From: Desulfobulbaceae bacterium
Lineage (GTDB): Bacteria > Desulfobacterota > Desulfobulbia > Desulfobulbales > Desulfobulbaceae
Reading direction: 5' to 3'
DNA: 55,577 bases
Assembly: GCA_015489765.1 (NCBI GenBank)
Contig: WFZC01000139.1
Coordinates: 1 to 55,577 of the forward strand
How positions within the stretch are numbered: the first letter of the stretch is position 1; each line of letters opens with the position of its first letter. The translations under genes were made by a program, and so were the position numbers. Below the pieces are notes generated by a model, which was not told where the DNA came from, ran no database searches, and saw only the letters and a list, made by a program, of their open reading frames with translations. Positions 1 to 8,534 of the stretch are shown here, piece by piece.

Positions 1-1
1 A

Positions 2-2569
2 TGGAGTGTTGCCCGATTAACAAAATATGCGCATCCATATCTCTTTCAACAAACTCCACGTGATGATATCGAAAGGCTCTTTTTTCTTTTCCAAACCCTT
101 GGACCTCTACAAAAATACCATGGGTCGCAAGGGGAAATTACATTAACTGTAAATTCTAAGGGAAAACAGATAATCACCGGAAATTATACCGCCCGTGCCA
201 CTTTTCAGAATGGAGATGCGACAATTCAGGTTGTGATCATCAGAGAAAATGAGAAATGGAGCATTTCCAGCTTTGTTGTCAACTCTGAGTCATTTCAAAA
301 AAAAGCGATTCAGGATACAGGCCAAAAAGATAAAAAATTGTCCAGAACTGAACTGGAACAAAAAGTGGCGGAAATTCTGTCACAAAATACCATCCAAAAA
401 AGACGAAATGTTGAATTTGTCTTTCAGCTGGCAAAAATTTACCGGAAAGAGGGAAAGATAAAAAAGGCGATCCCCCTGTACGAGAAAGGACTGCAGGTCG
501 ATGCCTCTGATTTGCACAAACAATTTCTGCTTGCCCAATTGCTCCTGAAAAATAATCGCCGCAATGATGCTATCCCTATCCTGCAAAATATTTTCGAATT
601 CTCGGAGGACTGGCCATTATGTCAACAGAGCGTGAATCTGCTGAAAAAACTTCATGCAGAGATACCGGATACCGCTCCACAAAAGAAAATAGCATATAAT
701 AAAGTCAAAGTGCTGCTTGTTCCCATTGGTAATCCGAATAAACAGCTTCTACTCGAATTGAGATCGGCCCTGCAGAACGAACTGGGTATCCAGATCTCCA
801 TTGCCAAAGAATCGATCAATCCCGGCAAATTCGACATACGACTATCCGACAAATATATTGCTGATATATTTAAAAAAATTACAAAAAACCTCTCAAAGCT
901 CCAGTTCGATGAAATTACAAACAAACTCAATATAACCAAAGATAATTTACGCTCTTCATTACCACAATCCAGATTTATCCTGTCGTATCTGGATAAATTA
1001 GGACCAGAGGGGATTGCAAGCCGACAACAATTTGAAAAGAACCTTAAAAAATTAAGTACATCGGGACAGTATTATACTGAAACAATCACCAAAAAAATCC
1101 GGCAACGTTTTCCTTTCCGCCTGGATGAACCGATACAAAGTTATATCGGAGTTACAGCGGAAGACATAGGCTGTCACGGCTGCAATTTCCTGTATGGAAA
1201 GACGATAGGTATTTACGGGGCCATTTCTTATTACAGGTTCACGGCAAAATTCAATGGTGAATCGGACAACAGGCCAAGGCTGCTCAAACGACTGTTGAAA
1301 CAGGCCCTTTCCAGCATAAACTTCACCTTCGGAATCCCACGATGCAATACGCCCTATTGCGCACGCGCATTTCCCAATAATTTACAGGAACATGATGCCA
1401 AATCGGAACATCTCTGCAGAATATGCAAGGCCAGGCTGGAGACCTTTAAAAAACATCCCGTAAGCGACACCATGGCTTCCGAATACAGTCATCTTGGTGA
1501 ACGTTATCTTGACAAAGGGAAATGGGAGCGCGCAGTTGAAGCATTTAAAAAGGCGATTGTCAATGACCCCACCCTGGGTCCAGCCTTTGAAGGTTTAGGC
1601 ATTGCCTTGGCCAATATGAACAAATTTACCGAGGCCATAAAGGCATATAAAAAGGCCATTGCCGAATATGAAAAATCAGCAAAAATAAATCCGGGGAAAG
1701 TGTATGAGAACCTGGGCGTTGCCTTTCGGAATGCAGGTCGGAAAAACAAGGCATTTTCAGCATACATCAAGGCGGAGTCCTTAACTGCTGTTTCCGATTT
1801 TACAAATATATTCCTGGGAAACCATTATCTCTCCGAACAACAATATCAAAAAGCCCTGAACGAATTTCTGGCCGCCCGAAAACAAAATCCAGCCAACAAG
1901 GAAGCCGGTTATGGTATTGGCATTGCCTATGTTCATCTGGGAAAGCACCAAAAAGCCATTCCGTATCTTGAAGAAATTCAGTCAGCCTATTCGGATAACG
2001 GAGAATTTTACAGCCTGCTTGGAAGCTGTTATCACGAAACAGGAAAAAAGGACCAGGCAGTCCACTGCTACCGGAAAGCCATACAATTAAACCCAAAGCT
2101 CCCCACCGTCCATTACAATTTTGGATTATTGCTGGAACAGCAAGACCCAGCAGCCGCTGTTGATCAGTTTCAAAAAGCCACTAAACTCAATCCTTCATAT
2201 GTCGATGCCTATACTCAACTTGGCATAACCTATGGGAAACTGGGACGTCTGTATAAATCAATCGGCTCATTACGGGCTGCACTGAGTTTATCCCCGAATG
2301 ACGCAACCATACGAAACAACTTGGGATACACCTATTACCTGCAAAAAAAATACAACAGGGCAATACAGCAGTACGATAAGGCCATCCACCTCAAGCCGAA
2401 ATTTGCCCTTGCCCATTATAATAAGGCCATTGCGCACTATGCCCTGAATGAGTTTGACTCCGCCATCAAACACTTTGATATTGCCAAAAAATTACATTAT
2501 CCCTGCTCAAAAAAATTTGAGGCTGCACTGGCAATTCATCGTTCAGATATTACGGAAGGGTCTCAATAA
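2..2569 (+). CDS. TPR protein with degenerate archaemetzincin (M54-like) domain, 5' end outside window
   Basis: The reading frame is open from base 2, so the gene starts before the window; a GTG at 233 is internal, not the start. About 855 residues are visible. In order: a small domain ending near 290 that resembles NTF2-like DUF3887/DUF4019 folds (weak call); one or two TPRs (about 410-640); an archaemetzincin-like domain (about 690-1460); and about ten TPRs (1480-2540). The archaemetzincin call rests on the GVTAEDIG and NFLYGK segments and on the tail C-x4-C ... D-x-K-S ... L-C-x-x-C. The zinc motif HExxHxxGxxHC aligns without gaps to SSINFTFGIPRC (1310-1345), so all three zinc His and the catalytic Glu are lost while the four structural Cys remain. 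I infer a non-catalytic binding or scaffold protein. Its partner and cell location are unknown. Confidence 0.8.
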   Translation, partial: WSVARLTKYAHPYLFQQTPRDDIERLFFLFQTLGPLQKYHGSQGEITLTVNSKGKQIITGNYTARATFQNGDATIQVVIIRENEKWSISSFVVNSESFQKKAIQDTGQKDKKLSRTELEQKVAEILSQNTIQKRRNVEFVFQLAKIYRKEGKIKKAIPLYEKGLQVDASDLHKQFLLAQLLLKNNRRNDAIPILQNIFEFSEDWPLCQQSVNLLKKLHAEIPDTAPQKKIAYNKVKVLLVPIGNPNKQLLLELRSALQNELGIQISIAKESINPGKFDIRLSDKYIADIFKKITKNLSKLQFDEITNKLNITKDNLRSSLPQSRFILSYLDKLGPEGIASRQQFEKNLKKLSTSGQYYTETITKKIRQRFPFRLDEPIQSYIGVTAEDIGCHGCNFLYGKTIGIYGAISYYRFTAKFNGESDNRPRLLKRLLKQALSSINFTFGIPRCNTPYCARAFPNNLQEHDAKSEHLCRICKARLETFKKHPVSDTMASEYSHLGERYLDKGKWERAVEAFKKAIVNDPTLGPAFEGLGIALANMNKFTEAIKAYKKAIAEYEKSAKINPGKVYENLGVAFRNAGRKNKAFSAYIKAESLTAVSDFTNIFLGNHYLSEQQYQKALNEFLAARKQNPANKEAGYGIGIAYVHLGKHQKAIPYLEEIQSAYSDNGEFYSLLGSCYHETGKKDQAVHCYRKAIQLNPKLPTVHYNFGLLLEQQDPAAAVDQFQKATKLNPSYVDAYTQLGITYGKLGRLYKSIGSLRAALSLSPNDATIRNNLGYTYYLQKKYNRAIQQYDKAIHLKPKFALAHYNKAIAHYALNEFDSAIKHFDIAKKLHYPCSKKFEAALAIHRSDITEGSQ

Positions 2570-2867
2570 TAACCGCCTTACTGGACGAGCTGGCAAAAAC
2601 ATGATACAAAGGTTTCTGTCCAATCCGCATTGATCTTCCGGTTCAATATTTTTTATTTGATTAGCACCAAGACGCGGTAAAATGTAATTTGTCTGGTTCC
2701 ACTACGTTCAGGCAGACATGCAATTTTTCAAATAATCTGTGTGCATCCGCGTCCATCCGTGGTTTGCAAATAAAGTGGTCCTACAATTATATGGCACTTT
2801 TTGAACCACTTCCGAGGATTGACGGTAATCAGTATTTTTTCTATTTCCTCGCACAAGGCCTGTAATA
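2570..2867. other. Intergenic region with degenerate dispersed repeats
   Basis: No convincing gene lies here. At about 2735-2770 is a segment of the TCTGTGTGCATCCGCGTCC type ending in CCATCCGTGGTTT, a low-complexity motif that recurs in many environmental bacterial genomes. A fragment AAGACGCGGTAAAATG sits near 2670. A weak sigma70-like promoter for hemC may be TTGACG (2819-2824), a 17-bp spacer and TATTTC (2842-2847). The hemC ribosome site is AAGG at about 2854-2857. Confidence 0.4.
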
Positions 2868-3803
2868 ATGAAAAAAACCGTAAAAATCGGCACCAGGGCC
2901 AGCCTCTTGGCTGTCACCCAGTCCACCTGGGTAAAAAATCAAATTGAAGCCCAATATCCGGACACATCGGTGGAACTGGTTAAAATCACCACCAAAGGAG
3001 ACAAAATTCTCGATGTACCGCTGGCCAAGGTCGGGGGCAAGGGACTCTTTGTCAAGGAGATTGAAGATGCCCTGCTGGACGGCCGGATCGACCTTGCCGT
3101 TCACTCCATGAAGGACGTGCCCACTGACCTACCGGATGGTCTGCATGTGGCCGTCATTCCACCCCGGGAAATAGCGCTTGACGCCTTTATCTGCAACCAC
3201 TCGAAAACCATCGAAGACCTGGCCCAAGGGGCCGTCATCGGCACATCGAGTCTCAGGCGCAAGGCGCAGCTGGCCGCCCTGCGTCCAGACCTGCAAATAA
3301 AGGACCTGCGCGGCAACCTTGACACCAGGCTGCGGAAACTCGATGAAGGCCAATATGATGCCATCATCCTTGCCGGTGCCGGATTGAACCGACTGGGTAT
3401 GCAGAACCGGATTACCTCTTTCTTTCCTCCTGAGCAGATGCTGCCCGCCATTGGCCAGGGTGCGCTCGGAATAGAACTGCGCAACAGCGACGATGAACTG
3501 CTGGCGGGCATGCAGTTTCTCCACCACCGGAAAACAGCGGTTACCGTGGCCGCGGAACGCGCCTTTCTCCTGCGCCTGGAAGGCGGCTGCCAGGTACCCA
3601 TCGGCGCCCACGCTGTTTTGAAAGGTGATACCGTCAGCTTAAGCGGCCTTATTGCCGGGGTGGACGGCCGCCGGGTCTTACGCGAACAACAAAGCGCGCC
3701 GTCCGAGCGGGCAGAGAACCTGGGCAGGTCCCTTGCCGAGCTCCTTCTTGATCGCGGCGGCCGGGCAATTCTTGATGAGGTCTACCGGGAAACGTTGCCA
3801 TGA
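2868..3803 (+). CDS. hemC: Porphobilinogen deaminase (hydroxymethylbilane synthase)
   Basis: Polymerises four porphobilinogen molecules into hydroxymethylbilane in cytosolic tetrapyrrole synthesis. At 311 residues it has the normal family length. The N-terminal IGTRASLLAVTQ, the KGLFVKEIE and HSMKDVPT segments, and the LRGNLDTRLRKL motif are all present. The dipyrromethane-cofactor cysteine is C241 in LEGGCQVPIG. The ATG is preceded by AAGG. Its stop overlaps the start of cobA-hemD in an ATGA, so the two are very likely co-translated. The next two steps, ring closure and methylation to precorrin-2, are carried by the neighbour, so this pair feeds siroheme, cobalamin and, in sulfate reducers, alternative haem synthesis. 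Confidence 0.97.
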   Translation: MKKTVKIGTRASLLAVTQSTWVKNQIEAQYPDTSVELVKITTKGDKILDVPLAKVGGKGLFVKEIEDALLDGRIDLAVHSMKDVPTDLPDGLHVAVIPPREIALDAFICNHSKTIEDLAQGAVIGTSSLRRKAQLAALRPDLQIKDLRGNLDTRLRKLDEGQYDAIILAGAGLNRLGMQNRITSFFPPEQMLPAIGQGALGIELRNSDDELLAGMQFLHHRKTAVTVAAERAFLLRLEGGCQVPIGAHAVLKGDTVSLSGLIAGVDGRRVLREQQSAPSERAENLGRSLAELLLDRGGRAILDEVYRETLP

Positions 3804-5359
3804 ACCACCGGAAATCACAACTACCCGGCAAGGTGTACCTGGTCGGGGCCGGCCCCGGTGCCCCGGGCCTGATTACCCTGCGGGGAAAACATCTGTTGGA
3901 ACGGGCCGAAGTGGTGGTCTATGATTACCTGGCCAACCCCAAGCTGCTTCGTCATGTGCCGGAAACAGCGCAGCTGGTCTATGCCGGCAAAAAGGGCGGC
4001 GGCCTGCATGCCTTTACCCAGGCCCAGATCAACACACTGCTGATCGATTTTGCCCGCCAGGGTAAACGGGTGGTCCGGCTCAAGGGCGGTGACCCTTTTA
4101 TCTTTGGCCGCGGCGCCGAGGAAATTGAAGAACTGGTGGCCGCAGGCATTGACTTTGAAGTCGTGCCCGGAGTTACCTCGGCCACCGCTGCCGCCACCTA
4201 TGCGGGGATTCCCATTACCCATAGAGAGTACACGGCATCGGTCGCCTTTATAACCGGCCACGAAGCGCCCGGCAAAAAGGAATCAAATATTGCCTGGGAC
4301 AAGCTGGCCACCGGCGCCGGCACCATCGTTGTCTACATGGGGATCAAAAACCTGCCCGTTATCACTAAAAAGCTGATTGACAACGGCCGCCCCCCCGACA
4401 CCCCGGTGGCCGTTGTCCGCTGGGCATCCACGCCGGAACAGCACTCGGTTGAGGGCACCCTGGCCACCATAACCGAGGTTGTCAACCAGGCGGGAATCAT
4501 CCCGCCGGCACTGATCATTGTCGGTGACGTGGTCAGACTACGCTCCACCATTGACTGGTTTGAAAAACGACCGCTGTTCGGCAGACACATGGTCGTCACC
4601 CGGACCAGGGAACAGGCCAGCGAACTGGTTGCCCTGCTGGAGGAAAACGGCGCCGACTGCCTGGAATACCCGACCCTGCACATGGAACCGGCCCGCGACT
4701 ACACCCTGCTTGACAACGCACTGGCCAGAATAACAGAGTATGACTGGCTCCTGTTCACCAGTATCAACGCCATAACCTGGTTTTTTGACCACCTCTGGAA
4801 AAAAGACATGGATGTGCGCAGTCTCGGCGGACCAAAAATCGCTGTGGTTGGCAGGGCAACGGCCAAAAAACTGCGCAACTACGGCCTGAAGGCTGATCTT
4901 ATCCCTGAAAAATTCACCGGTGAAGGGCTGGCCGCCGCCCTGATCGATACCGGCATGGATGGAAAAAAAGTCCTTCTGCCCAGGGCCGAAAAGGCACGGG
5001 AAATTCTGCCGGAAATGCTTACCGAAGCAGGGGCCGAGGTGCGGGTTGCACCGGTCTACCGGAATGTCCCGCCCCAGGGCAGAAAGGATGAATTACGGCA
5101 AAGGTTGGAAGAGCAATCCATTGACCTGGTGACCTTTACCAGCTCGTCAACGGTTGATAACTTTCTCACCATGGTGGATGCCGATTCAGAGGAAGAACTG
5201 CACCGGTTGATGGACCCGGTCAAAATCGCTGTCATTGGACCGATCACCGCCGAGACCGTTGCCCGGCATGGCCTCAGGGTCGATATCCAACCGCAGGAAT
5301 ACACCATTGCCGACATGGTCAATGCTATTGTTGCCTACTACCGGAAGGATGGGGACTGA
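3800..5359 (+). CDS. cobA-hemD: Fused uroporphyrinogen-III C-methyltransferase / uroporphyrinogen-III synthase
   Basis: Bifunctional 519-residue protein. Residues about 8-255 are the SAM-dependent methyltransferase (SUMT/CobA): VYLVGAGPGAPGLITLRG at the start, VVRLKGGDPFIFGRG, VVPGVTSA, and YMGIKNL further on. Residues about 260-519 are the HemD uroporphyrinogen-III synthase half, with VVTRTREQAS at its start and the LVTFTSSSTVDNF segment. Together they close hydroxymethylbilane to uroporphyrinogen III and methylate it at C2 and C7 to precorrin-2. The fusion next to hemC is a common arrangement in Firmicutes and delta-type bacteria. Its ATG overlaps the hemC stop by 4 bases. Its own 3' end overlaps the next gene by 11 bases. 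Confidence 0.96.
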   Translation: MNHRKSQLPGKVYLVGAGPGAPGLITLRGKHLLERAEVVVYDYLANPKLLRHVPETAQLVYAGKKGGGLHAFTQAQINTLLIDFARQGKRVVRLKGGDPFIFGRGAEEIEELVAAGIDFEVVPGVTSATAAATYAGIPITHREYTASVAFITGHEAPGKKESNIAWDKLATGAGTIVVYMGIKNLPVITKKLIDNGRPPDTPVAVVRWASTPEQHSVEGTLATITEVVNQAGIIPPALIIVGDVVRLRSTIDWFEKRPLFGRHMVVTRTREQASELVALLEENGADCLEYPTLHMEPARDYTLLDNALARITEYDWLLFTSINAITWFFDHLWKKDMDVRSLGGPKIAVVGRATAKKLRNYGLKADLIPEKFTGEGLAAALIDTGMDGKKVLLPRAEKAREILPEMLTEAGAEVRVAPVYRNVPPQGRKDELRQRLEEQSIDLVTFTSSSTVDNFLTMVDADSEEELHRLMDPVKIAVIGPITAETVARHGLRVDIQPQEYTIADMVNAIVAYYRKDGD

Positions 5360-5768
5360 TTGCCGCCGCCTTTTGCACCCGGTGCATTGCTATCGTATCG
5401 AGCTGCGCCAGGGGAAAAAATCGACCGTCCTTGCCAATTCATACGAACACAAAAAAACCTCTCCGGAGCAGGCCATTCTCTGCCGGGTCTGCTGCGCCGC
5501 CATCACCACCCCCGGCCAAGGCATGGCCAAAGACGGTCTCTATGAACATGTATTTTTCAATCCTGCCGGGATAGCCTTTGAAATTCGTTGTTACAAACGA
5601 GCGCCGGGATGTCTTATCCGGGGTGAGCCAACCGCTGCCTTTTCCTGGTTTGACGGCTATAACTGGCAATACGCGCTCTGTTCCACCTGCCTCACCCACC
5701 TGGGCTGGTGGTTTACCGCCCGCCAGGACTCATTTTTCGGCCTGATCGCAAACCGGCTGATGGAATGA
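5349..5768 (+). CDS. Stand-alone CULT-domain (cereblon-like) protein
   Basis: A 139-residue protein, nearly all of which matches the CULT fold, the thalidomide-binding domain of cereblon. The zinc site is C45-x2-C48 and C111-x2-C114. The aromatic cage is W100 and W106 (SWFDGYNW) plus W120 in HLGWWF, in the same W-x5-W ... W order as in cereblon. The NPAGIAFEIRCY, APGC and PTAAFSWF segments are also typical. Known single-domain bacterial CULT proteins bind uracil/imide-like ligands in vitro, and their physiological role is unsettled. The ATG at 5349 lies inside the end of cobA-hemD and gives an 11-base overlap, which suggests co-transcription with the tetrapyrrole genes. No good ribosome site is visible, so the exact start is uncertain. 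A functional link to tetrapyrroles is inference only. Confidence 0.82.
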   Translation: MGTDCRRLLHPVHCYRIELRQGKKSTVLANSYEHKKTSPEQAILCRVCCAAITTPGQGMAKDGLYEHVFFNPAGIAFEIRCYKRAPGCLIRGEPTAAFSWFDGYNWQYALCSTCLTHLGWWFTARQDSFFGLIANRLME

Positions 5769-5861
5769 TAGCGGCAAAATACTTGCAAAGAGAAGGCAAT
5801 TGTTTTCAGTCGGGCACCAGAAAACAGGACAGAAAAAATCGAAATTTTTCGGGGAATCTGA

Positions 5862-6497
5862 TCAAAAGAGGGCCACAGGTTCCGCGTCCTGAAGGGTCAA
5901 CAGATCAAGAATGCCCAACCGTTCGAGCAAGAGGGTTGTTTCACAGATCTGCAAAAGATGGACCTTGTATCCCCTGATCAGCGGTTGCTCAGATGGCAGA
6001 AATTTCAGCCCGCACAGATGATACACCAAACACTTGAGTACCCCTTCGTGGGTGATAACCAGGACCTTTTCTCCCGGCCAGTTACGGGCAGCATCCCGTA
6101 ATGCCGCCCTGGCGCGGGCCAGGACTTCGAGACGCGACTCGCCCCTCGGTGGTCGAAAATGCCATCCCCGGCGCTGCTGGCGGGCAAAATCCTCGCCCCG
6201 GCGCTCACGCAGCTCACCATAGGTAAGGCCGGACCACTCGCCCCAGTCCTGTTCCCGCAGACGTTGATCGGTATGCATGGGCAGGCGCAGGCTTTCATTG
6301 ATCAGTTTGCCGGTTTCCCTGACCCTGCCCAGGTCACTGATCAAGATACGATCCCAAGGCAGCCCCTGCAACTGCTTACCCCAGGCGACCGCCATTTCCC
6401 GTCCCTGTTCGGACAAGGGGCTGTTTTGCCGTCCCTGGATACGTTGTTCTCCATTCCAGAGGCTGTGCGAATGACGAATACATCCAAAACGAGTCAT
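5862..6497 (-). CDS. Histidine phosphatase family protein (phosphoglycerate mutase-like / CobC-like)
   Basis: A 211-residue cytosolic protein of the branch-1 histidine phosphatase superfamily. The catalytic motif near the N-terminus reads IRHSHSLWN (R8, H9), so the usual RHG is RHS. GEWSGLTYGEL carries the acid residue region and VITHEGVLKCLV the second catalytic His. Small enzymes of this type include alpha-ribazole phosphatase (CobC) and non-specific sugar-phosphate phosphatases. The tetrapyrrole genes next door make a cobalamin role attractive, but the gene is on the opposite strand and convergent, so this is only a suggestion. No signal peptide is seen. Confidence 0.8.
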   Translation of the reverse strand: MTRFGCIRHSHSLWNGEQRIQGRQNSPLSEQGREMAVAWGKQLQGLPWDRILISDLGRVRETGKLINESLRLPMHTDQRLREQDWGEWSGLTYGELRERRGEDFARQQRRGWHFRPPRGESRLEVLARARAALRDAARNWPGEKVLVITHEGVLKCLVYHLCGLKFLPSEQPLIRGYKVHLLQICETTLLLERLGILDLLTLQDAEPVALF

Positions 6498-6607
6498 ACA
6501 AACACCGTGTTATCCCAAAAATAGGTATTTCAAATTCCGGGTCTGGAGTCAGCCGCCTTTAGCCATTCTATAAAGCAGACATAGCAGCAACAGGTTTTCA
6601 AGAACAA

Positions 6608-7516
6608 TCACCTGACCAGGGCATGGACCCCGACCACCTGTACCCTGGCCTGGATGGTTGGGCCGCAATCGGTCAAGGCGTTCAGGGTGGCCCGATGGGG
6701 ATGTCCGATTCCAATCGCCCAGCCCTTTTCCCGGGCCCGGTCAACCAGGCGGTCAAGCTGGCGACAGATCTTCTTTTCATCCAGAACATTATCCAGGAAA
6801 ACATGCCGCCTGGCCGTGGGAACACCCATCCGCCGGGCCTCATCCAGGCCGGTAGAGGCTGCGGTTGTATAGGAATCCACAAAAAAAAGGCCCTTTTTCC
6901 TTAAAACGGCCAACACCTCATGCATGGCGGCCCGGTCCTCGGTAAAGCGCGATCCCATATGATTATTACTGCCGATGGCATGGGGAACACTTTTTAAATC
7001 CTCCGCAATCAGCGCCTGTATCCGCTGCCTGGAATAGTGCCTGTACAGCGCGCCCGGACCCGGGTTGACAGCAGGGTCACGGGCCTGCATGGGCAGGTGC
7101 AGCATTACATCTCGTCCCTTTTCCCAGGCCAGCTCCTCCTGCGTTTTGGTATATGGGGCTTTAGGCAGAAAGGAAAAGGTTAAATCAAGATCAAGGGCGA
7201 TAAGACGACGACCAATCTGCTGGTGATACCCCATGTCATCGATAATGATGGCGATCCGGGGACGACCTTCTTGTGCCCCCCAGGCCCCGGACCCCTGACC
7301 TCCGGTCTCTGCCGCGGCTGTATCGCGCGGTTCGGGCAGATTAGGTTCCTCAAAAACAATGGTTGTTTTATCTGTTTTGCCTGCCGTTTCAACTGCCGGC
7401 GATGTTTTCCCGGGCTCCCCGTCCGATGGAGAAAAGCGGCAGGACAGCAGCAGAAGCACAATCATTGCCAGGGCAAGGAAGTGCAGCATACGGGCGAGGT
7501 TGTATCTATGTCTCAC
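6608..7516 (-). CDS. Divergent polysaccharide deacetylase family protein (YibQ/DUF610), probable lipoprotein
   Basis: A 302-residue protein. The N-terminus is a membrane segment ending in LLLLSC, which fits a lipobox, so an envelope lipoprotein is likely. A low-complexity linker of about 60 residues follows. The deacetylase-like barrel starts at RIAIIIDDMGY (DD metal-ligand region) and continues through MLHLPMQA, SNNHMGSRFTED, FFVDSYT and GIGHPH. These are the signatures of the divergent polysaccharide deacetylase family, whose substrate is not established. It starts 4 bases after the stop of the polyprenyl synthase gene and belongs to the same minus-strand operon, consistent with a cell-envelope role. 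Confidence 0.87.
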   Translation of the reverse strand: MRHRYNLARMLHFLALAMIVLLLLSCRFSPSDGEPGKTSPAVETAGKTDKTTIVFEEPNLPEPRDTAAAETGGQGSGAWGAQEGRPRIAIIIDDMGYHQQIGRRLIALDLDLTFSFLPKAPYTKTQEELAWEKGRDVMLHLPMQARDPAVNPGPGALYRHYSRQRIQALIAEDLKSVPHAIGSNNHMGSRFTEDRAAMHEVLAVLRKKGLFFVDSYTTAASTGLDEARRMGVPTARRHVFLDNVLDEKKICRQLDRLVDRAREKGWAIGIGHPHRATLNALTDCGPTIQARVQVVGVHALVR

Positions 7517-7520
7517 TTAC

Positions 7521-8534
7521 TTACTGTTTCCTGGCCAGAATATAGCCGGCAATGGCGACCAGCAGTTGATAACTCTCCTGCTCATCACCGGTGATAAACA
7601 TTTCAAGGGAGGCTACCGCCTCCTGGACAAGGGACTCGGCCCGGCCGCGGGCAAAACGAAAACCGCCGAGTCTGTCCAGTAAAACCCGCAGCCGTTCACA
7701 GGACTGGACATCCGACCTGTCACCAGTCAACAGGGAATGCAGTTCCCTATGCTCCTCTTCATTTGCCTTTTCAAGGGCGGCAATGAGCGGCAGGGTAATC
7801 TTTCCCTCCAGAAAATCGTTGCCAACCTTCTTGCCGGTTTCCTTCTGGTTGCCAAGATAATCCAGCAGGTCATCCACCACCTGAAAGGCCACGCCCACCT
7901 TCTGGCCGTACCGGCCAAGCGCCTGCTGCTGTGCTGAAGTGCCGCCGGCAAACATGGCCCCCAGCATGCAGGTCGAGGCAATGAGGCTGGCGGTCTTCCG
8001 CTCGATGATGGCAAAGTATTTTTCCTCGGTAAGGGCCAGGTTCCCGGCATGCCGAATCTGCAGATACTCACCATCGACCATGGCCCCGGTCGCCCTGCAG
8101 AACACAGACAGACCATCGGGACCGGTCAACTGGCCGATCAGGTGCATGGAACGGGCATGCAGCCAGTCTCCGGCCAGGATGGCCACCGCCATGCCGTATT
8201 TATTCCGCACCGATTCCCGCCCTCGGCGGGTACGGGCGTGGTCGATGACATCATCATGGATCAGGGTCGCCACATGTAGATATTCAAGGGCGGCGGCCAG
8301 GAGATACAACTGGTCATCCCTGCGGCCGCAGATCGTGGATGAAAGTACTGTCAACAGGGGCCGTATCCGTTTGCCGCCGCCGAAAATTGCGTATTCAAGA
8401 ACTTCGGCAAGCAGAGGATCGCAGTTTTGCAGGGCCTCTGCGATGTCCAGGCGCATCGCCTGCTCAACATGCCCTGCAACCCGGGCGGCCACCTCACCCA
8501 ACCGGGCCTGACTTTCTTTACTGACTGTCATCAC
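7521..8534 (-). CDS. Trans-isoprenyl (polyprenyl) diphosphate synthase
   Basis: A 337-residue all-helical prenyltransferase that condenses isopentenyl diphosphate onto an allylic primer to make long-chain polyprenyl diphosphates for quinones. The first Asp-rich motif is HDDVIDHARTRRG and the second is VVDDLLDYLG; GGGKRIRP binds the diphosphate. Length and motifs fit the IspB/heptaprenyl-octaprenyl group; chain length cannot be read reliably. Two possible ATG starts lie one codon apart (8534 and 8531). The start overlaps the 3' end of dinG by 17 bases, which supports operon transcription from dinG into this gene and on into the deacetylase. Confidence 0.93.
   Translation of the reverse strand: MMTVSKESQARLGEVAARVAGHVEQAMRLDIAEALQNCDPLLAEVLEYAIFGGGKRIRPLLTVLSSTICGRRDDQLYLLAAALEYLHVATLIHDDVIDHARTRRGRESVRNKYGMAVAILAGDWLHARSMHLIGQLTGPDGLSVFCRATGAMVDGEYLQIRHAGNLALTEEKYFAIIERKTASLIASTCMLGAMFAGGTSAQQQALGRYGQKVGVAFQVVDDLLDYLGNQKETGKKVGNDFLEGKITLPLIAALEKANEEEHRELHSLLTGDRSDVQSCERLRVLLDRLGGFRFARGRAESLVQEAVASLEMFITGDEQESYQLLVAIAGYILARKQ

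Noticed and set aside
2735-2770. CRISPR-like or tandem repeat near the hemC promoter
   Set aside because: Only one degenerate unit of a common low-complexity motif; no repeat-spacer structure.
3101-3601. Long minus-strand frames opposite hemC
   Set aside because: They are antisense shadows; hemC is unambiguous by its motifs.
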